From: CBDDCX01 sp965226925
GTDB lineage: Bacteria > Gemmatimonadota > Gemmatimonadetes > Longimicrobiales > Gaopeijiaceae
Length of the DNA: 64,000 nucleotides
Reading direction: 5' to 3'
NCBI GenBank assembly: GCA_965226925.1
Contig: CBDDEN010000010.1
Coordinates: 372,001 to 436,000 of the forward strand
The position numbers were made by a program, and so were the translations under genes. Shown piece after piece: positions 1-8,681 of this stretch (position 1 is the first letter of the stretch; every line of letters begins with the position of its first letter). The notes below the pieces were generated by a model, which saw nothing but the letters and a program-made list of their open reading frames with translations, did not search any database and was not told where the DNA came from.

Positions 1-887
1 CCTGGTCGTTTCCCATCGCGGCACTGCTCGCCGCCGTCTTCACCATCCACACGATGACGCAGCATAGTGAGGTCATGGCCGCCAAAGCCGGTGGCATCTC
101 GTTCCATCGACTCATGGTGCCCCTGATCATCATGGGGGTCCTGCTGACGGGGGCCGGTCTGATACTCAGCGAGATAGTCCCGGTCGCGAAGCGGCGTGCA
201 GGCCAGATTCTCCGAAGCGAGGACCCCAGCAGACAGTGGCGGGCGACGTTCGTGTTCAAGGGAGACGACGATCGGACGCTCACGGTTCAGCGGCTGAACA
301 CGGAGCCGGCGAGCCTGCGCGAGGTGATCATGGAGGTCCCGGCACGGGCGTCTGGCCGGCCCGCCGAGCACATCTCGGCGAGGGAGGTTCCCTTCGATAC
401 GGTACACGGGTGGACCTTCCGGGACGGGTATCTCCGGATCCTCCCTGAGGGTCGACCCGCTTTGACCTTTCGCTTCGACTCCCTCCGAACCACAGGTTTC
501 GGCGAGCACCCCACGAGCCTACTCGAGCGACCCAACGACGAGGATGAGATGACGGTCGCGGAGATCGACCGCATGGCGGCCAACATCAGTCGTTCGGGGG
601 GGGATCCGAGCAAGCTCCTCGTCAAGAAGGAGCAGCGTAGGGCGATCGCCGTCGCGACGCTGGTGATCATCCTCTTCGGCGGACCGTTGGCCACGAGTTC
701 GCGACGCGGCGGTGCCGCGTACGGCATAGGCGTGGCGCTCGGATCGACGATCCTCTACATGCTCGTGTTCCGGCTTGCAGGGGCCGCGGGTCGGTCGGGA
801 GCGATGTCCCCGATGCTGTCGGCGTGGTTGCCCAACGTGGTCTTTCTGGCCTGCGGGCTGATTCTGCTTAAGCGCGTGAGGACCTGA
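1..887 (+). CDS. LptF/LptG family LPS-export permease, 5' truncated by the window edge
   Basis: The reading frame is open from base 3, so the N-terminal part lies outside the window; the internal ATG at 54 is not a credible start. What remains is the last TM helix before the periplasmic domain (SEVMAAKAGGISFHRLMVPL is typical of YjgP/YjgQ proteins), a soluble beta-rich stretch around bases 230-560, then two or three C-terminal TM helices. LptF and LptG are the inner-membrane permeases which, with LptB, extract lipopolysaccharide for transport to the outer membrane. F and G cannot be told apart from this half. It ends 8 bp before the stop of the convergent dapF-like gene. Family assignment is firm. 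Confidence 0.85.
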   Translation, partial: WSFPIAALLAAVFTIHTMTQHSEVMAAKAGGISFHRLMVPLIIMGVLLTGAGLILSEIVPVAKRRAGQILRSEDPSRQWRATFVFKGDDDRTLTVQRLNTEPASLREVIMEVPARASGRPAEHISAREVPFDTVHGWTFRDGYLRILPEGRPALTFRFDSLRTTGFGEHPTSLLERPNDEDEMTVAEIDRMAANISRSGGDPSKLLVKKEQRRAIAVATLVIILFGGPLATSSRRGGAAYGIGVALGSTILYMLVFRLAGAAGRSGAMSPMLSAWLPNVVFLACGLILLKRVRT

Positions 888-895
888 GGGGCCGC

Positions 896-1771
896 TCAGT
901 CGAGCGCCTCGAGTTCCTCCAGGAAGCCGGGAGTGAGCCTGCCGCGATAAATTTCCTGGACGGGTCCACTGAGGGTGACGTCCGATTCGGGGCTCACCGT
1001 CACGTGCAGGGTGCCCCCTTCCATGCGCACCTCGTAGGCGCCCGGGTCACCCCTGCCGGACTCGACCGTGGCCGCCGCCACGGCGCAGGAGGACGTACCA
1101 GACGCGGACGTGTGTCCCACACCTCGCTCCCAGATGCGCGCCTCGACCACTCCGGGACCCAGGACGCGGGCCATCTGCACGTTGGTCCCGGCCCTGAACG
1201 CCGAGTGGGTCGCGATGAGCGGTCCGATGTCGTCGAGGCGCTCGGGAACCCACACCTCGGGGAAGAACACGGCGTGCGGGTTGCCCACCGAGATCAACTG
1301 GAGCTCAACGGCACCGGCCCGCCCCAGGTCGAGGCGTCCTTCGGAGTCGAGAGCGGCCGGGTCGAGGCCGACCGCCGCGGGGCCGTGCCCGACGCGCCCC
1401 ATATCCGCGGAGACGTCGTACACTCCGCTCTCCCGCCGTCTCAAGACGTGCAAGCGGACCGTGTCGCCGCCCACCTCGACGTGGAAGGGCTCCTCACCCA
1501 CGAGGCCCTCCGCAGCCAGGTACGACGCGAGGATCCGCAGACCGTTGCCGCTCCGCTCGAACTCCGATCCGTCGGGGTTGAACATGCGGAGCCGGAACGG
1601 AGGTCCGTCGCGGCCCAGGAGGACCACGATGCCGTCGCTACCCGGGCCCCGCCAACGGTCGCAAACGGCCCTGATGCTCCCGGAGCCCATCCCCCAATCG
1701 GGTCCGACCTCGAACACCATGTAGTCGTTTCCGAGCCCGTGTCCCTTGAAGAATCGGGACGCCGCCCTCAT
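896..1771 (-). CDS. dapF: diaminopimelate epimerase homologue with both catalytic Cys replaced by Ser
   Basis: A 291-residue protein with the full DapF layout: GHGLGNDYMVFE at the N terminus, FNPDGSEFERSGNGLR in the first half, VGNPHAV, GTNVQMA and WERGVGHTSASGTSSC in the second. DapF interconverts LL- and meso-diaminopimelate with a thiol pair, one Cys in CGNG and one in the later CGTG/CGSG motif. Here both positions read Ser (SGNG and SGTS), clear in the DNA as agc and tct. The fold and substrate-loop residues look kept, but the normal two-thiol mechanism cannot operate. I start at the ATG at 1771, giving the usual short N terminus; an in-frame start at 1801 would add ten residues. It may be a paralogue of another activity or a slow serine variant. 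Confidence 0.8.
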   Translation of the reverse strand: MRAASRFFKGHGLGNDYMVFEVGPDWGMGSGSIRAVCDRWRGPGSDGIVVLLGRDGPPFRLRMFNPDGSEFERSGNGLRILASYLAAEGLVGEEPFHVEVGGDTVRLHVLRRRESGVYDVSADMGRVGHGPAAVGLDPAALDSEGRLDLGRAGAVELQLISVGNPHAVFFPEVWVPERLDDIGPLIATHSAFRAGTNVQMARVLGPGVVEARIWERGVGHTSASGTSSCAVAAATVESGRGDPGAYEVRMEGGTLHVTVSPESDVTLSGPVQEIYRGRLTPGFLEELEALD

Positions 1772-2209
1772 GACATTGCTTCCACCGTTCGTCAAAGCCA
1801 AACCCCGTTCGAGTATGTCGTGCAGCTCACCACTTGGTCCATCCTCCTGAAACCACCGCCGAGGGCCCCGTAGAGAACGGTGGAGCTACTCGCAACCAAA
1901 CCTGCGATCGCACCGTCCAATCTAGCGTGACGGGAACGTGTTCATGATCGAGGCGGGTTACCGGCTGAATCCGTAGGGACGCTTTGACGAAGCACCGTGG
2001 ATCGCCCGGTAGTGTGTGGGAGCTCTAGGAATTCCGTGCGTTCTGCACTAGCTTTTTTGAGCACAATTCGGACGGGGTAATTTGAGGCGTATTGCGGCCC
2101 GACACAAAACCGCTAAAAAGCCATACCTCGGCGCTTTGGGTTTGCGACGAGGTTTTTGAATTTCGGATCCCCTTCCGAGCACCGATATGGGAGGCGTGAG
2201 ACGATTCCG
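1772..2209. promoter_or_regulatory. divergent intergenic region and metH leader
   Basis: This 438-base gap separates the dapF-like gene (minus) from metH (plus) and holds no supported coding sequence. It is visibly poorer in GC than its surroundings near 2040-2160. It should contain promoters for both genes, though I see no convincing -35/-10 pair. Near the metH end it holds a terminator-like hairpin (2125-2157). I looked for SAM-I, SAH, cobalamin and THF riboswitch signatures and did not recognise one. Confidence 0.5.
2125..2157 (+). terminator. intrinsic-terminator-like hairpin in the metH leader
   Basis: ACCTCG at 2125-2130 pairs with CGAGGT at 2148-2153, extended inward by a GCGC/GCG pairing with one bulged base, and is followed directly by four more T residues (2154-2157). 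It points towards metH and ends about 52 bases before its ATG, so it reads as a leader attenuator rather than the end of a gene. No upstream gene on this strand needs a terminator here. Confidence 0.5.
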
Positions 2210-5200
2210 ATGAGTGGCCCCACCCAAAGCTCCGAGCGCACCCAAGCCCTCCACGCGGCCATGGCGAGCCGTATCCTGGTTCTAGACGGCGCCATGGGCA
2301 CCATGATCCAGAGCTACGGCCTCTCGGAAGACGACTTCCGTGGCGACGTCTACCAAGACCACCGCATCTCGCTGCTGGGGGCCAACGACCTCCTCTCGGT
2401 GACTCAGCCCGACACGATCCACCAAATCCACAAGGCCTATCTGGATTCGGGGTCGGACATCATCGAGACGAACACGTTCAACGCCCAGGCCATCTCGCTC
2501 TCCGATTACGAGCTGGAGTCTGAGGCCTACCGTGTGAACGTCGCCGCCGCCGGTGTGGCGCGGCGGGCCGCCGATGAGGCCGCGGCGAGGACGCCTGACC
2601 GGCCCCGGTTCGTATGCGGAAGCATGGGGCCCACGAACCGCACGGCCTCGATTTCTCCCGACGTGGAGAACCCGGCATTCCGGGCCGTCACGTTCGACCA
2701 GCTCGTGGCAGCGTATCGAGTGCAGGCCCGGGGTCTTCTGGACGGCGGCGCCGATTTGCTCATGGTCGAGACCATCTTCGACACCTTGAACGCGAAGGCT
2801 GCCTTGTTCGCCATCCTCGACCTCTTCGACGAGCGGGGCTCGCGTGTGCCGATCATGGTGTCGGGCACAATCACGGACGCGAGCGGACGTACCTTGAGCG
2901 GCCAAACGCCCGAGGCGTTCTACCACTCGGTGGCGCATGCGGGGCTCTTTTCGGTGGGGTTGAACTGTGCGCTCGGGGCCGAGCAGTTGAGACCCCATCT
3001 CGATGCCTTGTCGCAAGTGGCGGAGATGCCCGTGAGCTGCCACCCCAACGCCGGGCTTCCGAACGCGTTCGGAGAGTACGACGAGACCCCCGAAGTGACT
3101 TCAGCCATTATCCGGGAGTTCGCGGAAGCGGGCCTGGTGAACATCGTCGGAGGTTGTTGCGGGACCGTGCCCGAACACATCGCCGCCATCGCCGAGGCGG
3201 TCGCGGGTGTTGCTCCCCGAACGGTCCCGAGCTTACCACCGCGCTTGAGGCTGAGCGGGTTGGAACCACTCACGCTCGGACCCGACTCGCTCTTCGCCAA
3301 CGTCGGTGAGCGCACGAACGTGACCGGTTCCCGCCGGTTTCAGAAGCTCATCGCCGACGACGACTATGAAGGGGCCGTCGAAGTGGCTCGCCAGCAGGAA
3401 CAGAGCGGAGCGCAGATGCTCGACGTGAACATGGACGAGGGCCTGCTCGATTCGGTGGCGGCGATGACGCGCTTCCTGAACCTGCTGGGCTCGGAGCCGT
3501 CGGTCAGCCGCATTCCGTTCGTCCTCGACTCGTCGCGGTGGGACGTGCTCGAAGCTGGGCTCAAGTGCATTCAGGGCAAGGGCGTGGTCAACTCCATCAG
3601 CCTGAAGGACGGCGAGGGGCCCTTCGTCGAAAAGGCGAGCCTCGCGCGCCGCTACGGCGCTGCGGTCATCGTCATGGCCTTCGACGAACAGGGCCAGGCG
3701 GACTCCGTGGAGCGGAAGGTGGCCATCTGCGAGCGCGCCTACGAGATCCTCGTCGAGCGGGTCGGATTCCCGCCCGAAGACATCATCTTCGATCCGAACA
3801 TATTCGCCGTGGGCACCGGAATCGAAGAGCACAACGAGTACGGTATCGCCTTCATCGATGCGACGCGCCTGATCAAGGAACGACTACCCCACACCCACGT
3901 GAGCGGAGGGGTCAGCAACGTCTCCTTCTCGTTCCGCGGCAGTCCCCGCGTGCGGGAAGCCATGCACACGGCTTTCCTCTATCACGCGATCAAGGCCGGC
4001 CTCGACATGGCCATCGTGAACGCCGGGGCCCTACCGGTCTACGACGACGTGCCACCGGACCTCCTCGAGGCCGTGGAGGACGTCCTCTTCAACAGGCGTG
4101 CGGATGCCACGGAACGCCTGACCGCTCTGGCCACAGAATACGCGGGTGCCGGAAAGACGATCGAGAAGGACGACGCCTGGCGTGCGGGATCGGTCGAGGA
4201 TCGCCTTCGGCACGCCTTGATCCACGGCGTGACGGAATACATCGAGGAGGACACCGAAGAGGCGCGGGTGCAACGGGCACGGGCCCTCGACGTCATCGAG
4301 GGACCGCTAATGGATGGCATGAACGTGGTCGGGGACCTTTTCGGCTCGGGAAAGATGTTCCTTCCGCAGGTCGTGAAGAGCGCCCGTGTCATGAAGAAGG
4401 CCGTTGCCTACCTATTCCCCTTCATCGAAGCGGAGAAGGCAGGGGGCGCCGAGGCACGGTCATCCGCGGGCAAGATCGTCATGGCCACGGTAAAGGGAGA
4501 CGTGCACGACATCGGGAAGAACATCGTGTCGGTGGTGCTTCAGTGTAACGGCTACGAAGTGGTGGACCTGGGGGTGATGGTCCCGGCGGCCACCATCTTG
4601 GAGGCGGCCCGCGATCACGACGCCGACGTGATCGGACTCAGCGGTCTCATCACGCCCTCCTTGGACCAGATGGTTCACGTCGCCGCCGAAATGGAGCGCC
4701 TGCAGTTCGAGGTGCCCCTTCTCATCGGCGGAGCGACCACGTCGCGCAGACATACCGCGGTTCGCATCGACGAGAAGTACCACGGTCCGACGGTCCATGT
4801 CACGGACGCCTCGCGTTGCGTGCCCGTGCTACGAGCGCTCTTGGCCGAAGAGGGCCGGGAGGCCTTCCTGGAGGAGTTGCGGGAGGGTCACCGGCGAGAA
4901 CGGGAAGCCCACGCGGCGAAGAGCGACCGGTCGCGCCTGGTCTCCCTTGAAGAAGCACGCGCAAACAAGGTCGAGGTCGACTGGGCGGTTCACGGTCCCG
5001 TGGTCCCCAGGGAGACAGGAGTCCACGTCTTCGACGAGTACCCCCTCGCCGAGCTCGTCCGATACATCGATTGGACCCCCTTCTTCCAGGCGTGGGAGAT
5101 CAAAGGGCGCTTCCCAGAAGTGCTTGACGCCGAGGCAACCAGGGAGCCGGCTCGAAGCCTCTTCTACGACGCCCAGCAGCTCCTGACCCAGATCATGGAC

Positions 5201-5923
5201 GAGGGGCTCTTGCGGGCAGCTGCCGTCGCTGGACTGTTCCCTGCCCACAGCGTGGGCGACGACGTCGAGATCCTCGGACCCGACGGGCAGTGGGCTACGA
5301 TCCACGGGCTTCGTCAGCAGTTCGCGAAGCAGAACGGCCGACCCAACGTGTGTCTTTCGGACTTCGTGGCCCCGAAGGGGGCGGGACTCCGGGACCACGT
5401 CGGCGCGTTCGTGGTCACGGCCGGACTCGGGTTGGACGAGTTTTGCCGGTTTCTCGAGGCCGATTCGGACGACTACCAGAGCATCATGGCCAAAGCCCTC
5501 GCGGACCGTTTGGCCGAAGCGCTCGCCGAACGCATGCACGAGCGGGTCAGAACCGAGTTGTGGGGCTACTCGGGTGAGGAGCGCCTCGCCAGCGAAGACC
5601 TGATCGCCGAGCGCTACCTGGGAATCCGCCCGGCACCGGGTTATCCGGCGTGTCCCGACCACACTCAGAAGCGAGCACTGTTCGACCTTCTCGACGCGGA
5701 GAATCGCATCGGCGTGCGGCTCACCGAGAGCTACGCGATGCACCCGGGCGCGTCGGTCTCGGGCTGGTACTTCGCGCACCCGGAGGCCCATTACTTCGGC
5801 GTCGGCCGCATCGGTCGAGATCAGGTGGCCGACTATGCGCGGCGCACCGCCATGACCGTCCGGGAAGCGGAGCGGTGGTTGTCCCCCAACCTGGGCTACG
5901 ACCCGGAAAGCGAGGGGTCGTGA
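2210..5923 (+). CDS. metH: cobalamin-dependent methionine synthase
   Basis: A full-length 1237-residue MetH. It moves the methyl of 5-methyltetrahydrofolate to homocysteine through bound cobalamin. Modules in order: homocysteine-binding barrel (DGAMGTMIQ near residue 25; zinc ligands in GLNCALG near 252 and GGCCGT near 316), pterin-binding domain (about 350-630, with GERTNVTGS), cobalamin cap and Rossmann domains (DVHDIGKN near 764, carrying the cobalt-ligand His), and a C-terminal reactivation domain (RPAPGYPACPDH near 1140) that binds S-adenosylmethionine. I use the ATG at 2210, with GGGAGG upstream, instead of an in-frame ATG 54 bases earlier that lies at the leader terminator. The stop overlaps the next gene's GTG as GTGA. 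Confidence 0.97.
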   Translation: MSGPTQSSERTQALHAAMASRILVLDGAMGTMIQSYGLSEDDFRGDVYQDHRISLLGANDLLSVTQPDTIHQIHKAYLDSGSDIIETNTFNAQAISLSDYELESEAYRVNVAAAGVARRAADEAAARTPDRPRFVCGSMGPTNRTASISPDVENPAFRAVTFDQLVAAYRVQARGLLDGGADLLMVETIFDTLNAKAALFAILDLFDERGSRVPIMVSGTITDASGRTLSGQTPEAFYHSVAHAGLFSVGLNCALGAEQLRPHLDALSQVAEMPVSCHPNAGLPNAFGEYDETPEVTSAIIREFAEAGLVNIVGGCCGTVPEHIAAIAEAVAGVAPRTVPSLPPRLRLSGLEPLTLGPDSLFANVGERTNVTGSRRFQKLIADDDYEGAVEVARQQEQSGAQMLDVNMDEGLLDSVAAMTRFLNLLGSEPSVSRIPFVLDSSRWDVLEAGLKCIQGKGVVNSISLKDGEGPFVEKASLARRYGAAVIVMAFDEQGQADSVERKVAICERAYEILVERVGFPPEDIIFDPNIFAVGTGIEEHNEYGIAFIDATRLIKERLPHTHVSGGVSNVSFSFRGSPRVREAMHTAFLYHAIKAGLDMAIVNAGALPVYDDVPPDLLEAVEDVLFNRRADATERLTALATEYAGAGKTIEKDDAWRAGSVEDRLRHALIHGVTEYIEEDTEEARVQRARALDVIEGPLMDGMNVVGDLFGSGKMFLPQVVKSARVMKKAVAYLFPFIEAEKAGGAEARSSAGKIVMATVKGDVHDIGKNIVSVVLQCNGYEVVDLGVMVPAATILEAARDHDADVIGLSGLITPSLDQMVHVAAEMERLQFEVPLLIGGATTSRRHTAVRIDEKYHGPTVHVTDASRCVPVLRALLAEEGREAFLEELREGHRREREAHAAKSDRSRLVSLEEARANKVEVDWAVHGPVVPRETGVHVFDEYPLAELVRYIDWTPFFQAWEIKGRFPEVLDAEATREPARSLFYDAQQLLTQIMDEGLLRAAAVAGLFPAHSVGDDVEILGPDGQWATIHGLRQQFAKQNGRPNVCLSDFVAPKGAGLRDHVGAFVVTAGLGLDEFCRFLEADSDDYQSIMAKALADRLAEALAERMHERVRTELWGYSGEERLASEDLIAERYLGIRPAPGYPACPDHTQKRALFDLLDAENRIGVRLTESYAMHPGASVSGWYFAHPEAHYFGVGRIGRDQVADYARRTAMTVREAERWLSPNLGYDPESEGS

Positions 5924-7791
5924 ACGTATCGAATGAGGACGGCGGGCGGCTGCGAGCACTCATCGACGACGGGCGGGTCCACGTGCTGGACGGCGCCATG
6001 GGAACCGAGCTGTACGCTCGTGGCGTGTTCGTGAACGTCTCCTATGACGGGCTCAACCTGGAGACGCCGGACATCGTCGAGGCCATCCACCGGGACTACG
6101 TGGCTGCCGGCGCCGAGATCGTGGAGACCAACACTTTCGGTGCCAATCCGATCAAGCTCTCCAGCCACGGGCTAGCCGACCGCACCGAGGAGATCAACCG
6201 GGTCGCGGTGGAGCTCGCCCGGCGGGCCGCCAACGGCAACGCGGCGGTCGCCGGAGCCATAGGCCCGCTCGGCATCCGCATCGAACCCTTCGGTCCCACG
6301 TCGCGAGACGAGGCGCAGGAGCTCTACCGACGACAGGTGAACGGTCTCCTGGAAGGCGGAGTCGACGGCTTCATCCTTGAGACGTTCAGTGATTTGAACG
6401 AGTTGGAGCAGGCGTTCCGGGCCGTGCGGAGCGCCTCCGGCCTGCCGGTCTTCTGTCAGATCACCGTGGGCGAGGACGGGCGCACGTCGTACGGGACGTC
6501 GCCCGAGACCGTGGCATCGGAGGTCACGCACTGGGGGGCCGACGTCATCGGTCTGAATTGTTCGGTCGGGCCGGCCGTGATGCTCGACGCCCTGGAACGC
6601 ATGGCTCAGGTGACCGACCAGCCGCTGTCCGCTCAGCCGAACGCCGGCCTTCCGCGGGCCGTGGGCGACCGCAAGATCTACCTGGCGAGCCCGGAGTACA
6701 TGGCCCAGTACGCTCGACGCATGATCGACGCGGGGGCACGATTCGTGGGCGGCTGTTGCGGCACCAGCCCGGACCACGTCCGGAAGATCAGGACCGTGGT
6801 GGCGAGTGCCCAGGTGTCCGTCCCCCGGGTGAGGGTGGAGGGCGGCGGCCCACAGTCGCGCGACACCCAGCCGGAGGTTCCGGTCGGCGACCGATCCGAA
6901 TGGGGACGCAAGCTCACCGCGATGGAATTCGTGACCAGCTTGGAGATCGTCCCTCCCAAGGGTTGGGATCCGGAAGGGATGCTCGACCAGTGTAGGAAGA
7001 TCCAAGAGGCCGGCGCCGATTCGGTCAACGTCCTGGACAGCCCTCACGCCCGCAGCAGGATGAGCGCGCTTCCGGCCGCGCTGCTCATCCAACAGCAGGT
7101 CGGGATCGAGACCATCGTCCACTACCCGTGCCGGGACCGGAACATGCCCCGCATGGTCAGCGACCTTCTCGGTGCGGAGGCAGGCGGGATACGCAACCTG
7201 CTCGTCGTGACGGGGCGACCGCCCACGACCGGACCCTATCCCGACTCGACCGCCGTCCTCGACATCGATTCGATCGGGCTCACGAACGTGGTCCGAGGCC
7301 TGAACCGAGGCGTCGATCCGGGGGGAAGCGGCATCGGCGGACCCACACGTTTCGTCATCGGGGTCCGCGTGAACCCGGTCGCAGTCGAGCGGGATCAGGA
7401 GATCGGGCGCCTCCGATGGAAGGCGGATGCCGGGGCCCACTTCGTCGTGACTCCTCCCCTGTTCGCCCCTCGACGCTTGAAGGCCTTCCTCGCCGAGGTC
7501 TCCGACCTCGACGTGCCGGTCGTCGTGGGCCTGCGGCCCCTCAGCTCGCTGGGCGAAGCCGAGTTCCTACACAACGAGGTGCCGGGCATCGAGATTCCCG
7601 TTGAGACGCTCAAGCGCATGGAGGACGCCCATGCGCGCGGCCCCGAGGCGGCCGTGACCGAAGGAGTCCGGATCGCCATCGAGGTATTCGAGCAGGTCCG
7701 AGAGGTCGTGGCGGGAACACACATCAGCGTGCCGACGGATCACCTCGACGCGGCCCTGGCGGTGCTGGCCGGCGTCGAGCCTACAGGCTAA
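5920..7791 (+). CDS. bifunctional homocysteine S-methyltransferase / methylenetetrahydrofolate reductase
   Basis: A 623-residue YitJ-type fusion starting at the GTG (5920) that overlaps the metH stop; GAGGGG lies just upstream. Residues 1-300 form a homocysteine methyltransferase barrel (DGAMGTELYARG, LNCSVGP, zinc-binding GGCCGTSPDH near 277). From about residue 335 (LEIVPPKGWDPEG) to the end is a MetF-type TIM barrel that reduces methylene-THF to methyl-THF. Coupled to metH, it would supply the methyl donor used by MetH, and its N-terminal half could methylate homocysteine from another donor such as S-methylmethionine. It converges with the next gene, the stop codons overlapping by 4 bp. 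Confidence 0.93.
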   Translation: MNVSNEDGGRLRALIDDGRVHVLDGAMGTELYARGVFVNVSYDGLNLETPDIVEAIHRDYVAAGAEIVETNTFGANPIKLSSHGLADRTEEINRVAVELARRAANGNAAVAGAIGPLGIRIEPFGPTSRDEAQELYRRQVNGLLEGGVDGFILETFSDLNELEQAFRAVRSASGLPVFCQITVGEDGRTSYGTSPETVASEVTHWGADVIGLNCSVGPAVMLDALERMAQVTDQPLSAQPNAGLPRAVGDRKIYLASPEYMAQYARRMIDAGARFVGGCCGTSPDHVRKIRTVVASAQVSVPRVRVEGGGPQSRDTQPEVPVGDRSEWGRKLTAMEFVTSLEIVPPKGWDPEGMLDQCRKIQEAGADSVNVLDSPHARSRMSALPAALLIQQQVGIETIVHYPCRDRNMPRMVSDLLGAEAGGIRNLLVVTGRPPTTGPYPDSTAVLDIDSIGLTNVVRGLNRGVDPGGSGIGGPTRFVIGVRVNPVAVERDQEIGRLRWKADAGAHFVVTPPLFAPRRLKAFLAEVSDLDVPVVVGLRPLSSLGEAEFLHNEVPGIEIPVETLKRMEDAHARGPEAAVTEGVRIAIEVFEQVREVVAGTHISVPTDHLDAALAVLAGVEPTG

Positions 7792-8681
7792 CTGCGGCTC
7801 CGTTCCAGCACTTCCGCGAGGCGATCCTGCACTCGACGGTGGCCTAGGTTACTCACGTAGACCTTCTCCGCGCCTGCGGACCGCAGCGCCCTCAATGTGC
7901 GGGCCAGAACCTCCTCGGGCGCGACGCCCGCAGCGAACTCCCGTGTGAGTTCTTCCACGGGCACCGGAAAGTAGTCCTTCAACACGCCGAGGGTCTCGGC
8001 CTTGGCGCTCCAGTAGTAGAAGACCCCGAAGACACCTGGAACCGCCACGTTCCGTTTGTCACACTCCTCGAGTAACGCCGCCACCCGGTCGACGCTGTGG
8101 TGTGATACCACCTGAGTCAGGTAGAAGTCGGCGGATACGTTGTCGGCGCTCAGGTAGTCCACCTGCTTGGCGATGTCCCGGTGCGGATTCGCCCAGCCGC
8201 CTAGAGAGAGGGTCGGCTGACGTTGACGGATCCGCTCGCGGAGCAGGTACGCGTGAGGGACACAACGAGGTGGTCCCACCGAGGCGTCGCCTCCGACCAC
8301 GGTGATGGCCTCGAAGCCCAAGGACTGAGCCCGGTCCGCATAGGTGAGACAGTACTCCAGACTGTGCTTGCACGTCAGAAACGGAACGAGCCGAGACAGC
8401 GGGACATCGGAGCCTACGTTCCCCGACAAGTGGCTCAGATTCTCCTCTTCCCGCGACCCCACGGCATCATCCGTCAGAAACACGAAGACGTCGTTCAGCG
8501 CGAGACTGCGAATCGAGTGGTTGAGATCGATCCAGGTGTCCATCCCTTCGGCGGCACTCAGTCCACTACGGGGAGGCCTGAGTTCGACCGTCACCAAGGG
8601 GTCCGGTCCAGTCAGCCGCTCCACGAGACCGGATCGCGACGGATCATCGCCGGGGGCCCAACCCGCCATTGAACCGGTCAC
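7788..8681 (-). CDS. methylenetetrahydrofolate reductase family protein
   Basis: A 297-residue stand-alone MetF-like TIM-barrel protein. Supporting stretches are VTVELRPPRSGLS near the N terminus (the strand with the family's acidic residue), FLTCKHSLEYCLTYADRAQSLGFEAITVVGGD in the middle (split here: FLTCKHSLEY and ITVVGGD), and VPGVFGVFYYWS late in the barrel. Similarity to classical MetF is partial, so substrate and cofactor are uncertain. It overlaps the stop of the upstream aminopeptidase gene as ATGA, so the two are co-transcribed, and it faces a second MTHFR domain end to end. Confidence 0.75.
   Translation of the reverse strand: MTGSMAGWAPGDDPSRSGLVERLTGPDPLVTVELRPPRSGLSAAEGMDTWIDLNHSIRSLALNDVFVFLTDDAVGSREEENLSHLSGNVGSDVPLSRLVPFLTCKHSLEYCLTYADRAQSLGFEAITVVGGDASVGPPRCVPHAYLLRERIRQRQPTLSLGGWANPHRDIAKQVDYLSADNVSADFYLTQVVSHHSVDRVAALLEECDKRNVAVPGVFGVFYYWSAKAETLGVLKDYFPVPVEELTREFAAGVAPEEVLARTLRALRSAGAEKVYVSNLGHRRVQDRLAEVLERSRS

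Noticed and set aside
1984..2015. TTGACG...TAGTGT as a sigma-70 promoter for metH
   Set aside because: Spacing of about 20 bases and a poor -10 make it unconvincing.
1802..2209. Known riboswitch (SAM, SAH, cobalamin, THF) in the metH leader
   Set aside because: I could not find the conserved cores; only the terminator-like hairpin is supported.
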